Part shown: positions 25,181-32,864 of the stretch, piece by piece
Position numbering within the stretch: the first letter of the stretch is position 1
How the letters are laid out: every line of letters begins with the position of its first letter
NCBI GenBank assembly: GCA_016714495.1
Contig: JADKDU010000001.1
Coordinates: forward strand, 806,001-870,000
Direction of reading: 5' to 3'
Origin: Hyphomonadaceae bacterium
GTDB lineage: Bacteria; Pseudomonadota; Alphaproteobacteria; Caulobacterales; Hyphomonadaceae
Length of the DNA stretch: 64,000 nucleotides
Program-made: the position numbers and the translations under genes
Notes under the pieces: model-generated
The model's database searches: none
What the model was told of the DNA's origin: nothing
Seen by the model: only the letters and a program-made list of their open reading frames with translations

Positions 25181-25217
25181 GCCTTGTTCCGGGGAATGAT
25201 CAGGAGGCGGATCGACA

Positions 25218-25625
25218 TTGGCGCGCGCACCCTCGTTCGAGGCGGAAACTGACGGCGTCATCATCCGTGTTCGTCCCGTATTCATCGAGGCGGAAAGCTC
25301 GCCCGAGGACGACAAATTCCTCTGGGCCTACCATGTCGAAATCGAGAACCGCGGCGCCCGGACGCTGCAGTTGATGACCCGACACTGGAAGATCACCGAC
25401 GGCGATGGTCGGATGCAGGAGGTCAAGGGCGAAGGCGTTGTCGGCAAGCAGCCCGTGCTGCGGCCCGGCGCGAGTTTCGAGTACACGTCCGGATGCCCGC
25501 TGACGACGCCGTCCGGGCTAATGCAGGGCGCTTACCAGTTCGAGGACGAGAATGGCGGGGCCTTCGAAGCAAAGATCCCGCTCTTTGCGCTCGACAGTCC
25601 CTATGATGAGCGGCGCCCGAACTAG
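25218..25625 (+). CDS. apaG: ApaG family protein
   Basis: A 135-residue ApaG protein: RPVFIEAESSPEDDKFLWAYHVEIEN, LMTRHWKITDGDGRMQEVKGEGVVG, RPGASFEYTSGCPLTTPSG and MQGAYQFEDENG are conserved segments of this fibronectin-III-like fold. Family members are linked to divalent metal tolerance, but the molecular role is unclear. The start is a TTG with AGGAGG nine bases upstream. It belongs to the metZ-apaG-hslO-arg neighbourhood. Confidence 0.95.
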   Translation: MARAPSFEAETDGVIIRVRPVFIEAESSPEDDKFLWAYHVEIENRGARTLQLMTRHWKITDGDGRMQEVKGEGVVGKQPVLRPGASFEYTSGCPLTTPSGLMQGAYQFEDENGGAFEAKIPLFALDSPYDERRPN

Positions 25626-25638
25626 GCGCGCCGTCCCC

Positions 25639-25962
25639 TCAGTCGGAGCCGGCCCTCGTCAGGCTTTGAATGAACACCGCAATATCTTCGCCCTGACTGT
25701 CCTTGAGGACGCAGCCTGTATCCGGATGATCTGTGTTGAACCATGCTGCCAGCCCCGCCCCCGATGGGTCAGCCAGCTTGATCGACCGGAACGGCTTGGC
25801 GGCTGGATTTGGCGAGGCGGTCTGATCGGCTGTCACCGAATGGCAGGAACTTCACATGGCGAGAGCATAGGCGGAGCCTCTTTCACCATCGCCCTCCCCG
25901 ACCCATGACGGTGAAGCAGTCCCGCAAGCGGTAATCACTGAAAGCAAGACTTTTCCAAACAT
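25639..25962 (-). pseudogene. Cytochrome c class I remnant, TGA at first heme cysteine
   Basis: From ATG 25962, behind GGAGGG, the minus strand reads a signal-like start (MFGKVLLSVITACGTASPSW), then GERGSAYALAM, then TGA at codon 37 (bases 25852-25854), then SSCHSVTADQ and a cytochrome-like helix ending DIAVFIQSLTR. TGA falls exactly where the first Cys of CxxCH is expected. The normal axial methionine region (HPxMP) reads HPDTGCVL, with no Met. The frame is otherwise open for 107 codons. I read it as a decayed cytochrome c gene; a base error or a selenocysteine codon are alternatives, the latter unlikely. Confidence 0.7.
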
Positions 25963-26000
25963 TGGCTCCCTCCATCGAGACGATGGAGAAAGGACAAAGC

Positions 26001-26132
26001 ATGGGCGTCCTGTCGCGTTTGATCGGCGTCAAACCAGCGACAGCGAACGCACCCGAAGGCGCGCCGCGTCAGGTCAGATCGTGTCAAGCGGGAAGCGGTA
26101 GAGACGTCCGCAGAACTGGCAGTCGGCGGTGA
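26001..26132 (+). pseudogene. Possible 5' remnant of a small gene
   Basis: ATG 26001 has a good ribosome site (GAGAAAGGACAAAGC before it) and starts MGVLSRLIGVKPATANAP, the style of many small MxLLSRLFG proteins. The frame then runs into the antisense of hslO and ends after 43 codons. It may be the head of a gene truncated by rearrangement, or a chance frame. Low confidence. Confidence 0.25.
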
Positions 26133-27006
26133 TCGCGCCGTCGGCGTCAGCCAGTGTCTTGATCTCGTCTTTCGGCATCGCGCGCAGCGTCGTCAGCAGC
26201 TTTTCGTCCGAGCAGGTGCATTTGTCGCTCAGCACTTTCGGCGGCTCCAGCCGCACGCCGCTCTCGTGGAAGAGACGCAGCAGCAGCTCCGCCGAAGACA
26301 GGTCCGGATCAGCCAGTTCGAGATCGGTGATCGTGTCGAACAGGTGGCGCGCATTGTCCCACTGTTCCTGAGTCTCGCCGCGCGAGACGTCGCCCGCGAC
26401 CTGCTGGATCAGCGCGCCGCCAGAACGCCAGCGCTTTGTGCCGCCGAGTTCGGAAATCTCCGCCACCGTCAGGCGAACGCGCGTGGGCACCTGCTCGGAC
26501 TGGGCGAACCAGGTCTGCGCGCAATCAGCGAGCGTCGCGCCTTCGATCGGCACCATGCTTTGCCACGGCGCCTGTTCAGGATCGTTCGGTTGCAGCAAAA
26601 GCGCCATCACGCCCGCACCGAGCACCTGCGGAATATGCGGCCGCTGGCCCTTGTTGATGCGGTCGAGATTGTCCCACTTCGCCTTATCGAGCTTGAGATA
26701 GCCGCGCACGCCGCCATCGGAGCGCGCTTCGGCGACCAGCAGCGGGATGGGGCCGCCGCCTTGCGCCTGCACCATCACGCGGCCATCGAATTTCAACGAC
26801 GCCGATATGAGCACAGCCAGCGTCACCGCCTCGCCGAGGAGATGAGCCGCCCAGCGCGGATAGTCGTGACGCTTCAGGATGGGATCAAGAACGCCGTCGC
26901 CAAGGCGCGCAATGCGTCCGCGGACCGAGGTGTCCTCGATCTGAAACGACGCAACGAAGTCGTCGCCAGCCCCAAAAGGGTCGTTTGGCATAGATTTATC
27001 GGCCAT
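26074..27006 (-). CDS. hslO: Redox-regulated chaperone Hsp33
   Basis: About 310 residues from ATG 27006. The zinc/redox switch is intact: Cys263 and Cys265 (KCTCSDEK) and Cys296 and Cys299 (CQFC). N-terminal chaperone-domain motifs include VRGRIARLG, HDYPRWAAHLLGEA and GYLKLDK. Oxidation of the four cysteines releases zinc and activates holdase function. The start is uncertain because no strong ribosome site precedes 27006 or the in-frame ATG 15 bases downstream. It is the likely last gene of the argD-argF side of the neighbourhood, though 740 bases separate it from the next upstream gene. Confidence 0.95.
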   Translation of the reverse strand: MADKSMPNDPFGAGDDFVASFQIEDTSVRGRIARLGDGVLDPILKRHDYPRWAAHLLGEAVTLAVLISASLKFDGRVMVQAQGGGPIPLLVAEARSDGGVRGYLKLDKAKWDNLDRINKGQRPHIPQVLGAGVMALLLQPNDPEQAPWQSMVPIEGATLADCAQTWFAQSEQVPTRVRLTVAEISELGGTKRWRSGGALIQQVAGDVSRGETQEQWDNARHLFDTITDLELADPDLSSAELLLRLFHESGVRLEPPKVLSDKCTCSDEKLLTTLRAMPKDEIKTLADADGAITADCQFCGRLYRFPLDTI

Positions 27007-27743
27007 TCCGGGGGAGCTACCATGTGTAAGCATCCGCGCCAAATGGGCGTTGGGACGCATGATTTCAACCTTTGGCCCTGCCTCGCCACTTGGACGGCGG
27101 GGCGGACATGGTCTCTCCTCGGACCGGCCGTAGCCGTCCGGGATGCTTAGAGCTCTGGCCCAGAGAGAGGGCCGGGACGTCCGGATGCCCCGCTGATGGG
27201 CTGCCGCTTCAAGGCGCCCCTTCCGGTCGAAATAGGATGCGGTTTCCCATCGACGCTGCGCGTCACCCCCGCAATCGTTTGTCGCCAGCTGGATCACGGA
27301 GGCCTTTCACCTCTTGGATCCCCAAGGCCATCGGCGGAAAGGTCGGGCTGTCCATCGCCCGAGCCCCTGCGCCGTGCTTGCCCGTCTCAGCGACAAGGGA
27401 CCTGGCGCTTTTCCTCGCATTGGCTTTATGGACGACAGTCTTCGGGAGCGCCAAACCGCTCGATCGCATCGCCCCTCGCACCGTTGAACATCGCGACTGA
27501 CCTCCATGCGGGGGCGACATGGGCAATATCTCGCGGGGTGGGACAAGGTGGGGATGGCAGGGCTGGCTCCCACAGCGTATTTCCTGCCGTGGTTTGAATC
27601 TGCACGGGAAAAGCCTTCGGTGTGGATTTTGAATTCGGTGGAATTGAAGATGGGCGCTGGCGTTTGTGAGCGCGCCTGCTTCCACCAATTGCCAATTGTC
27701 ACCCCAACAGAGCGCGGGGTGTGGTCATCGCGTCGAGAAGCGC
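27007..27743. other. 737-bp region without a recognised gene
   Basis: Open frames exist on both strands, but their translations lack recognisable motifs and have compositions typical of non-coding frames in GC-rich DNA. I looked for tRNA, tmRNA and RNase P signatures and saw none. It presumably contains the hslO promoter. The short perfect stem CTCTGG-C-CCAGAG near 27150 is the only clear structure I noted. Confidence 0.4.
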
Positions 27744-28016
27744 TTACTCGTCCGGTGCGTGGACGACGACATCCCATTGCCACGAGCTGAACAGATACTG
27801 GCCGCCGCCGGGACGATCCGTGAGCGCAACTTGGACCTTGAAGCGCGAACCGACGGGATAGTCCTGCACCAGACTCTTGTTGCCCTCGACGAGGAGCGTT
27901 GAAGCAAAGGCCTGGCCGGCCATCGGCCGCAATTGAACCGGCCCCTGAACTCCCTTGGTGCGCGGACCTTCGAAGCTTTCGATCTCAATTGCCTGGGAGT
28001 TTTTGGGCGGAATCAT
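27744..28016 (-). CDS. Small hypothetical protein
   Basis: A 90-residue soluble protein starting at ATG 28016 with AAGGAA upstream. The predicted strands (IEIESFEG, FASTLLVEGNKSL, GSRFKVQVAL, FSSWQWDVVVHAP) suggest a small beta fold. I do not recognise a family. It follows argF by 77 bases on the same strand and may share its transcript. No signal peptide or membrane segment. Confidence 0.6.
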   Translation of the reverse strand: MIPPKNSQAIEIESFEGPRTKGVQGPVQLRPMAGQAFASTLLVEGNKSLVQDYPVGSRFKVQVALTDRPGGGQYLFSSWQWDVVVHAPDE

Positions 28017-28093
28017 GTGCTTTCCTTCGCTGACCCTCTGCCTAGCACCGGCGGAGCGGCTCGGCGACCAGAACCTACTCCATCCGGGAGCAG

Positions 28094-29014
28094 CTAGCCG
28101 CGCAGGCACCATTCGAGGATCGCCTTCTGCGCGTGGAGGCGGTTTTCGGCTTCGTCGAAGACGAGGGATTGCGGGCCGTCGATGACGTCGGCGTCGACTT
28201 CCTCGCCGCGGTGGGCGGGCAGGCAGTGCAGGAATTTGGCCCCGCCATTGGCGGCGCGCATCAGGTCGCCGCTGACCTTGAAGGGCGCGAGATCGCCAAG
28301 GCGCTTGTCGGCATCCTTGTCGCCCATCGAGACGAAGGTGTCGGCGACGATGACGTCAGCGCCGGCCACCGCTTGTTTCGGATCGCGGAACAGGTCGATG
28401 CGGCCCTGCTCTGCGCGGGCGCGTTCGACGTCCTTCGGGTCGGGGTCATAACCGGCCGGGCTCGCCACGCTGAGGGAGAAACCGAATTTCGGCGCGGCGT
28501 GGATGAAGCTGGCGGCGACATTGTTGCCGTCGCCCACCCACGCAATGCGCGAGCCCTTGAGCGTCAAGCCCGCTTCTTCCAGCGTCTGAAGATCGGCCAG
28601 GATCTGGCATGGATGCGATTTTTCCGTGAGGCCGTTGATCACTGGCACCGACGCGAATTGCGCCAGCGCCTCGACATCGGCATGGCGGTTGGCGCGGATC
28701 ATGATCGCATCGACATAGCGCGACAGGACTTTCGCGGTGTCTTCGACAGTTTCGCCGCGGCCCAGTTGCGTGTCGCCGGAATTGAGCACCAGCGACGTGC
28801 CGCCGAGCTGGCGGATCGCCATGTCGAACGAGACGCGTGTGCGCGTCGAGTTCTTCTCGAAGATCATCGCCAGCGTGCGACCCGAGAGCGGCGCATCCTT
28901 GTCGACCGTGCCTTTCGGCAGGCCCTTGCGCGCCGCCTTGCGCGACTTGGCGTTATCGAGAATGGACCGTAGCTCGCCGGACGCGAGGGGCCACAAATCC
29001 AGGAAGTGGTTCAT
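28094..29014 (-). CDS. argF: Ornithine carbamoyltransferase
   Basis: A 306-residue transcarbamylase. The carbamoyl-phosphate motif STRTRVSF, the HPCQ loop (KSHPCQILADLQT) and the ornithine loop FLHCLPAHRGEE are all intact. It converts ornithine plus carbamoyl phosphate to citrulline. The start has AGGTCAGG upstream and lies 9 bases after argD, so the two form an operon. Length is normal. Confidence 0.97.
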   Translation of the reverse strand: MNHFLDLWPLASGELRSILDNAKSRKAARKGLPKGTVDKDAPLSGRTLAMIFEKNSTRTRVSFDMAIRQLGGTSLVLNSGDTQLGRGETVEDTAKVLSRYVDAIMIRANRHADVEALAQFASVPVINGLTEKSHPCQILADLQTLEEAGLTLKGSRIAWVGDGNNVAASFIHAAPKFGFSLSVASPAGYDPDPKDVERARAEQGRIDLFRDPKQAVAGADVIVADTFVSMGDKDADKRLGDLAPFKVSGDLMRAANGGAKFLHCLPAHRGEEVDADVIDGPQSLVFDEAENRLHAQKAILEWCLRG

Positions 29015-29023
29015 GACCTGACC

Positions 29024-30214
29024 TCAGGATCCGGGGGCCGTCATCATCGTGGCGAATTGCTGGTCGATGATGTCGAGCGCTTCGCGCACGTCATCCTCGG
29101 TGACCACCAGCGGCGGCGCGAGGCGTAGCGTGTTGTTGCCTGCCGTGCCGACGAGAAGGCCGCGATCGGACAGCTTGCCACGCAGCGGCAGCGGATCATC
29201 GCGCATCTTGAGGCCGCGCAACAGGCCGGCGCCGGTGACGTCGAGCACGAGTTCGGGATAACGGCCCTTCAGACTTTCCATGCCCTGCTGCATCGTGCCG
29301 GCGACGCGGCGCACCTGTTCGAGAAAGCCGTCGCCGGCCACCACGTCGAGCACGGCGTTGCCGACCGCCATCGCCAGCGGCCCCCCGCCGAAGGTGGTGC
29401 CGTGGATGCCCTTGGTCATGCCGGAAGCGGCTTTTTCCGTCGCGAGGATCATGCCCATCGGGAAGCCGCCGCCGATGCCCTTGGCGGCCGCGAGAAGATC
29501 GGGCTCTGCGCCTTCGATCCACTGGTGATGAAAGAGCTTGCCGGTGCGGCCGGCGCCGCACTGGATCTCGTCATAGATCAGCAGGACGCCGTTCGCGTCG
29601 CACAGCTGGCGCAGCGTGCGCAGGAAGTCGTGCTTGGCTTCGCGCACGCCGCCCTCGCCCTGCACGGGCTCGATGATGACGGCGGCAAGGTCGGGCTTCG
29701 CAATCTCCGCGTTCAGCGCTTCAACGTCTTCCCACGGGATCGAGCGGAAGCCAGGCAAGCGCGGGCCGAAGCCTTCGCGATACTTCTCCTGCGCGCCGGC
29801 ATTGATGCCGCCGAGCGTGCGGCCGTGGAAGGAGCCTTCGAAGGAAAGAATGCCGATGCGATCCAGCTGCCCTTTCGACCAGTGATAGCGCCGCGCGATC
29901 TTGATGCAGCCTTCGATGGATTCAGCGCCAGAATTGGTGAAGAAGGCGAAGTCGGCGAAGGTCAGGTCGACATAGCGCTGGGCCAGACGCTCCTGTCCGG
30001 GCACGCGGAACATGTTGGAGGTGTGCCAGAGCTTGTTGGCCTGCGTGGTCAGTGCGTTGACAAGAGCCGGATGACAATGGCCGAGCGAATTGACCGCGAT
30101 CCCGGCGATGAAATCGAGGTAGGCCTTTCCCTTGTCGTCATACATGCGCACGCCCTCGCCTCGCTCGAACACGACCGGGCTTGGGCCGTAGACGGGAAGC
30201 ACTGCGTTCGACAT
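29024..30214 (-). CDS. argD: Acetylornithine aminotransferase
   Basis: A 396-residue class III PLP aminotransferase. Motifs are FTNSGAESIEG, SFHGRT, LIYDEIQCGAGRTGK and AAKGIGGGFPMG, where Lys in AKG binds PLP. It makes N-acetylornithine in arginine synthesis and may also serve the lysine pathway (DapC activity). Ribosome site GGAG 8 bases before ATG. First gene of the argD-argF unit; argJ is at 40.5 kb. Confidence 0.95.
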   Translation of the reverse strand: MSNAVLPVYGPSPVVFERGEGVRMYDDKGKAYLDFIAGIAVNSLGHCHPALVNALTTQANKLWHTSNMFRVPGQERLAQRYVDLTFADFAFFTNSGAESIEGCIKIARRYHWSKGQLDRIGILSFEGSFHGRTLGGINAGAQEKYREGFGPRLPGFRSIPWEDVEALNAEIAKPDLAAVIIEPVQGEGGVREAKHDFLRTLRQLCDANGVLLIYDEIQCGAGRTGKLFHHQWIEGAEPDLLAAAKGIGGGFPMGMILATEKAASGMTKGIHGTTFGGGPLAMAVGNAVLDVVAGDGFLEQVRRVAGTMQQGMESLKGRYPELVLDVTGAGLLRGLKMRDDPLPLRGKLSDRGLLVGTAGNNTLRLAPPLVVTEDDVREALDIIDQQFATMMTAPGS

Positions 30215-30351
30215 GGGGGCATCTCCTTATGACGCCGGTGGGAAAACTCTGAAAAAACCTCTTTCAGGGCCGAATTGGAAAGCGCGCTCAATGAGGCCGG
30301 TCGCCCCAAGTGTCAATGAAAATGCGGTGACTCAGGGGTAGACCGGCCGCT

Positions 30352-31200
30352 TCAAGCCTTCAGCTTGTAGCCGACCTTCAGCATGCGCCAGCAGCCGACG
30401 CAGAGCGCGAGGGTGATCGCAGCGCTCATCAGGCCGCCGAACCAAAGATCGCTTTCGGCATGGCCGGTGAAGCCATACCGGAAGCCGTCGATCATCTGGA
30501 AGAACGGGTTGAAATGGCTGATCGTCACGAACGGCTCGGGCAGGCGGCCGATCGGATAGAACGTGCCCGACAGCATCGTCAGCGGCATGATGACGAAGTT
30601 CTGCACGGCTGCCATATGGTCGAACTTATCGGCCCAGATGCCGCCCATCAGGCCGACTGCGCCCATGAACAGTGACGCAACGACCGAGAAGTAGAGGACC
30701 GCGAACAGGTTCGCGATCTGGAAGGGCGTGATCTGCATGATCCAGACGGCGGCGTAGGTGACGAGTCCGACGAGAATGCCGCGCGTCACGGCGCCCGACA
30801 GGAAGCCGATCGTAAGCTCAAGTGGCGACAGCGGCGGCATGAGAAAATCGACGGAGTTGCCCTGCACCTTGGCTATGATCAGTGACGACGATGTGTTGGC
30901 GAAGGCGTTGTTGAGGATCGCCATCATCACGACGCCCGGCGCAAGGAAGGTTTCGAACGACACGCCGCCGGGGCTGGTGGCCGATCCGCCCTGATCGAAG
31001 GCAAGCTTGAAGACAAAGAGCATCAGCAGGCTCGAGACCACAGGTGCAAACAGCGTCTGCATCCCGACTTTCCAGAAGCGCCGCGTCTCGCGCAGACAGA
31101 GCGTCCACAGCCCCAGCCAGTTCACCGCACCGTATTGTCGCGGCCCGGCGATGCCCGGCTTGCCGGCTTCAATTGGGGGTCGTGTCAGAGTTTGATCCAT
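30352..31200 (-). CDS. ABC-2 type transporter permease
   Basis: A 282-residue membrane protein with six hydrophobic segments and the ABC-2 membrane pattern (LGLWTLCLRETRRFWK at the start, FLMPPLSPLELTIGFL, and MLSGTFYPIGRLPEP before the last helices). The matching ATPase gene is not adjacent in this window, so it either pairs with a distant one or the operon has been split. Exported substrate unknown. It is upstream of argD on the same strand, 137 bases away. Confidence 0.88.
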   Translation of the reverse strand: MDQTLTRPPIEAGKPGIAGPRQYGAVNWLGLWTLCLRETRRFWKVGMQTLFAPVVSSLLMLFVFKLAFDQGGSATSPGGVSFETFLAPGVVMMAILNNAFANTSSSLIIAKVQGNSVDFLMPPLSPLELTIGFLSGAVTRGILVGLVTYAAVWIMQITPFQIANLFAVLYFSVVASLFMGAVGLMGGIWADKFDHMAAVQNFVIMPLTMLSGTFYPIGRLPEPFVTISHFNPFFQMIDGFRYGFTGHAESDLWFGGLMSAAITLALCVGCWRMLKVGYKLKA

Positions 31201-31586
31201 GGCCGCTTTTTATGCCCCTGAGCCGCTAGCGCCATGGAAATGTCGTCATGGCGGCCCCGACACAAGAGAGCGTGCCTGATCCCTGGACCCAGCCGGCGTC
31301 GCCCGGTCAAAGCACCCACAGCGAGTCCAAATCCGCAACGGCTGGGGAACCTCGCCGGAAAGTTGAGTCCCCGCGGCCACAACCTCGAGAAACCCGCCAG
31401 CGACGCCGTGACTCACTCGGCCTGTGTACAACCTCAATATATTGATTAACCTGTTGAGAAGCGCCCCAGCATATTGCGGCTGCGGCTACCGCAGATACTA
31501 TCCCTTGAAATTGGGAAGCGGGTCGGCACCGGCACAACCTACATCTTGTGTCTTGCATGATTCCCTGAGGCTGTGGAGAGACATTC
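31201..31586. promoter_or_regulatory. gcrA upstream region with four GANTC sites
   Basis: This 386-base region between divergent genes holds no convincing gene. GANTC sequences, the CcrM methylation target, occur at 31323, 31365, 31410 and 31559. GcrA is known to act at methylated GANTC promoters in Caulobacterales, so methylation control of gcrA or the divergent permease is possible. No exact promoter could be fixed. Confidence 0.45.
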
Positions 31587-32129
31587 ATGGGCTGGACCGA
31601 AGAACGCGTCGCAGAACTCAAGAAACTCTGGGCCGAAGGGCACAGTGCAAGCCAGATAGCCAAGCGGCTGGGGTCGGTGACCCGCAATGCGGTGATCGGC
31701 AAGGTGCACCGTTTGGGACTCTCCGGAAGAGCGACTCCGTCCCGCCCAGTCAAGCGTCCGCCCCGCCTCGCCCGGCCCAAACCCCAGCAGCAGATGCCGC
31801 GTCAGGCCAGCGCCGCTCCCGCGGCCCGCGGCTCGAACGCCCTTGCCGTCCGCGCAGAACCGACACACACCCACATCAGTGAAGCCGAAGCCAATATCGA
31901 GCCGCAGCGCCTGCCCAATGGCGACATGGTCACCGTGCTGACGGTGAAGGACTCGATGTGCAAATGGCCGATCGGCGATCCGGCCGACGCCAATTTCGGC
32001 TTCTGCGGCCACAGCTCAGCCGAGAACTCGCCCTACTGCGCCGAGCATGCCCGCGTGGCCTTCCAGCCGGCCAAAAAGCGCGAGCGTCGCGCCCGCGAGT
32101 TCGACTACATTCAAAAGCTCGCCAGCTGA
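31587..32129 (+). CDS. gcrA: Cell cycle regulator GcrA
   Basis: A 180-residue protein. The N-terminal helix-turn-helix (GWTEERVAELKKLW, SASQIAKRLG, TRNAVIGKVHRLGL) is the GcrA DNA-binding domain. A basic linker follows, then the C-terminal cysteine-containing segment MCKWPIGDP, FCGHSS and YCAEHARVAF that contacts sigma70. GcrA activates sigma70 promoters carrying CcrM-methylated GANTC sites. Ribosome site GGAGAG. It is a strong marker of the Caulobacterales/Rhizobiales type cell cycle. Confidence 0.96.
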   Translation: MGWTEERVAELKKLWAEGHSASQIAKRLGSVTRNAVIGKVHRLGLSGRATPSRPVKRPPRLARPKPQQQMPRQASAAPAARGSNALAVRAEPTHTHISEAEANIEPQRLPNGDMVTVLTVKDSMCKWPIGDPADANFGFCGHSSAENSPYCAEHARVAFQPAKKRERRAREFDYIQKLAS

Positions 32130-32277
32130 CCTTTCTTTTCCGAACACGGGCCTGATCAGGCACGCCTGAGTTCTACCCGCGACGGCGCCGCCCCGGACCC
32201 CTTGGGATTTCGGGGCGGTTTCGTGTCGAGGTTCCGCGCTTTCGCCCTCGTCTCGAAGGACGAGGGCGAGCTTACCG

Positions 32278-32859
32278 TCATCGCCGCGGATATGCCCACA
32301 CCCAGTTCACGTAGTCGACGTCGCGCTCCCACGCGTGGTCGACTTCGTGCAGAGCTGTTCCGCCCAGGAAATCCAGCCCGGCGGGCGCAGGCGGAACGAT
32401 GTCGGCGATTGTCGCCCCATCGGCCGGCGAAGCTTCGATCCAGCCGCCGTCATAGTCAGTGCGCGCCCGATCGCTCACGGGGAGGAAGCCGCTGAAATAG
32501 GCCTCGTCGAAGAATAGCGTCACTTCCGACTGGAACAGGGAGGGCGTCGTCACCAGGCAGGCGATGCGGCAGTCGCGCGGGCGGCGCGGCGAATGCTCAA
32601 GCGCGCCCGCCGACGCGAAGATGGCGGCGAGGCAGGCGCGCTGGGTCTCCGCGGTGGCGTGCGGGGGCTCGACCAGTTTCGAAAAGACCGGAACCTTGAA
32701 GTTCCAGAACCGCTCGCCCGCCAGTACGTCAGCAGTCGGCAGTTGATCGACAATCCGCGCCGGCCATCTGGCCAGCGCACGCAGGTGGCGCGCGGGATTG
32801 CGCAGTCTCTTTTGAGGGCGAAGATCGAGGCGTCTCATGCGCTGCGATTTCGAGTCCAT
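32278..32859 (-). CDS. DUF3916-type hypothetical protein
   Basis: About 193 residues from ATG 32859, five bases after the stop of the MFS gene upstream, so translation is probably coupled. The pattern FWNFKVPVFSKLVEPPHAT, RACLAAIFASAGAL, and LFQSEVTLFFDEAYFSGFL resembles DUF3916. No membrane segment. The N-terminus is basic. Function unknown; the tight link to the transporter suggests a related role. Confidence 0.6.
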   Translation of the reverse strand: MDSKSQRMRRLDLRPQKRLRNPARHLRALARWPARIVDQLPTADVLAGERFWNFKVPVFSKLVEPPHATAETQRACLAAIFASAGALEHSPRRPRDCRIACLVTTPSLFQSEVTLFFDEAYFSGFLPVSDRARTDYDGGWIEASPADGATIADIVPPAPAGLDFLGGTALHEVDHAWERDVDYVNWVWAYPRR

Positions 32860-32864
32860 CCCGC

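Noticed and set aside
25852..25854. TGA as selenocysteine in the cytochrome gene
   Set aside because: No selenocysteine hairpin was recognised after the TGA, heme motifs use cysteine, and the axial Met is also lost, so decay is more likely.
27121..27640. tmRNA or RNase P RNA in the hslO upstream gap
   Set aside because: No tag-peptide coding sequence and no RNase P P4 consensus were visible on either strand.
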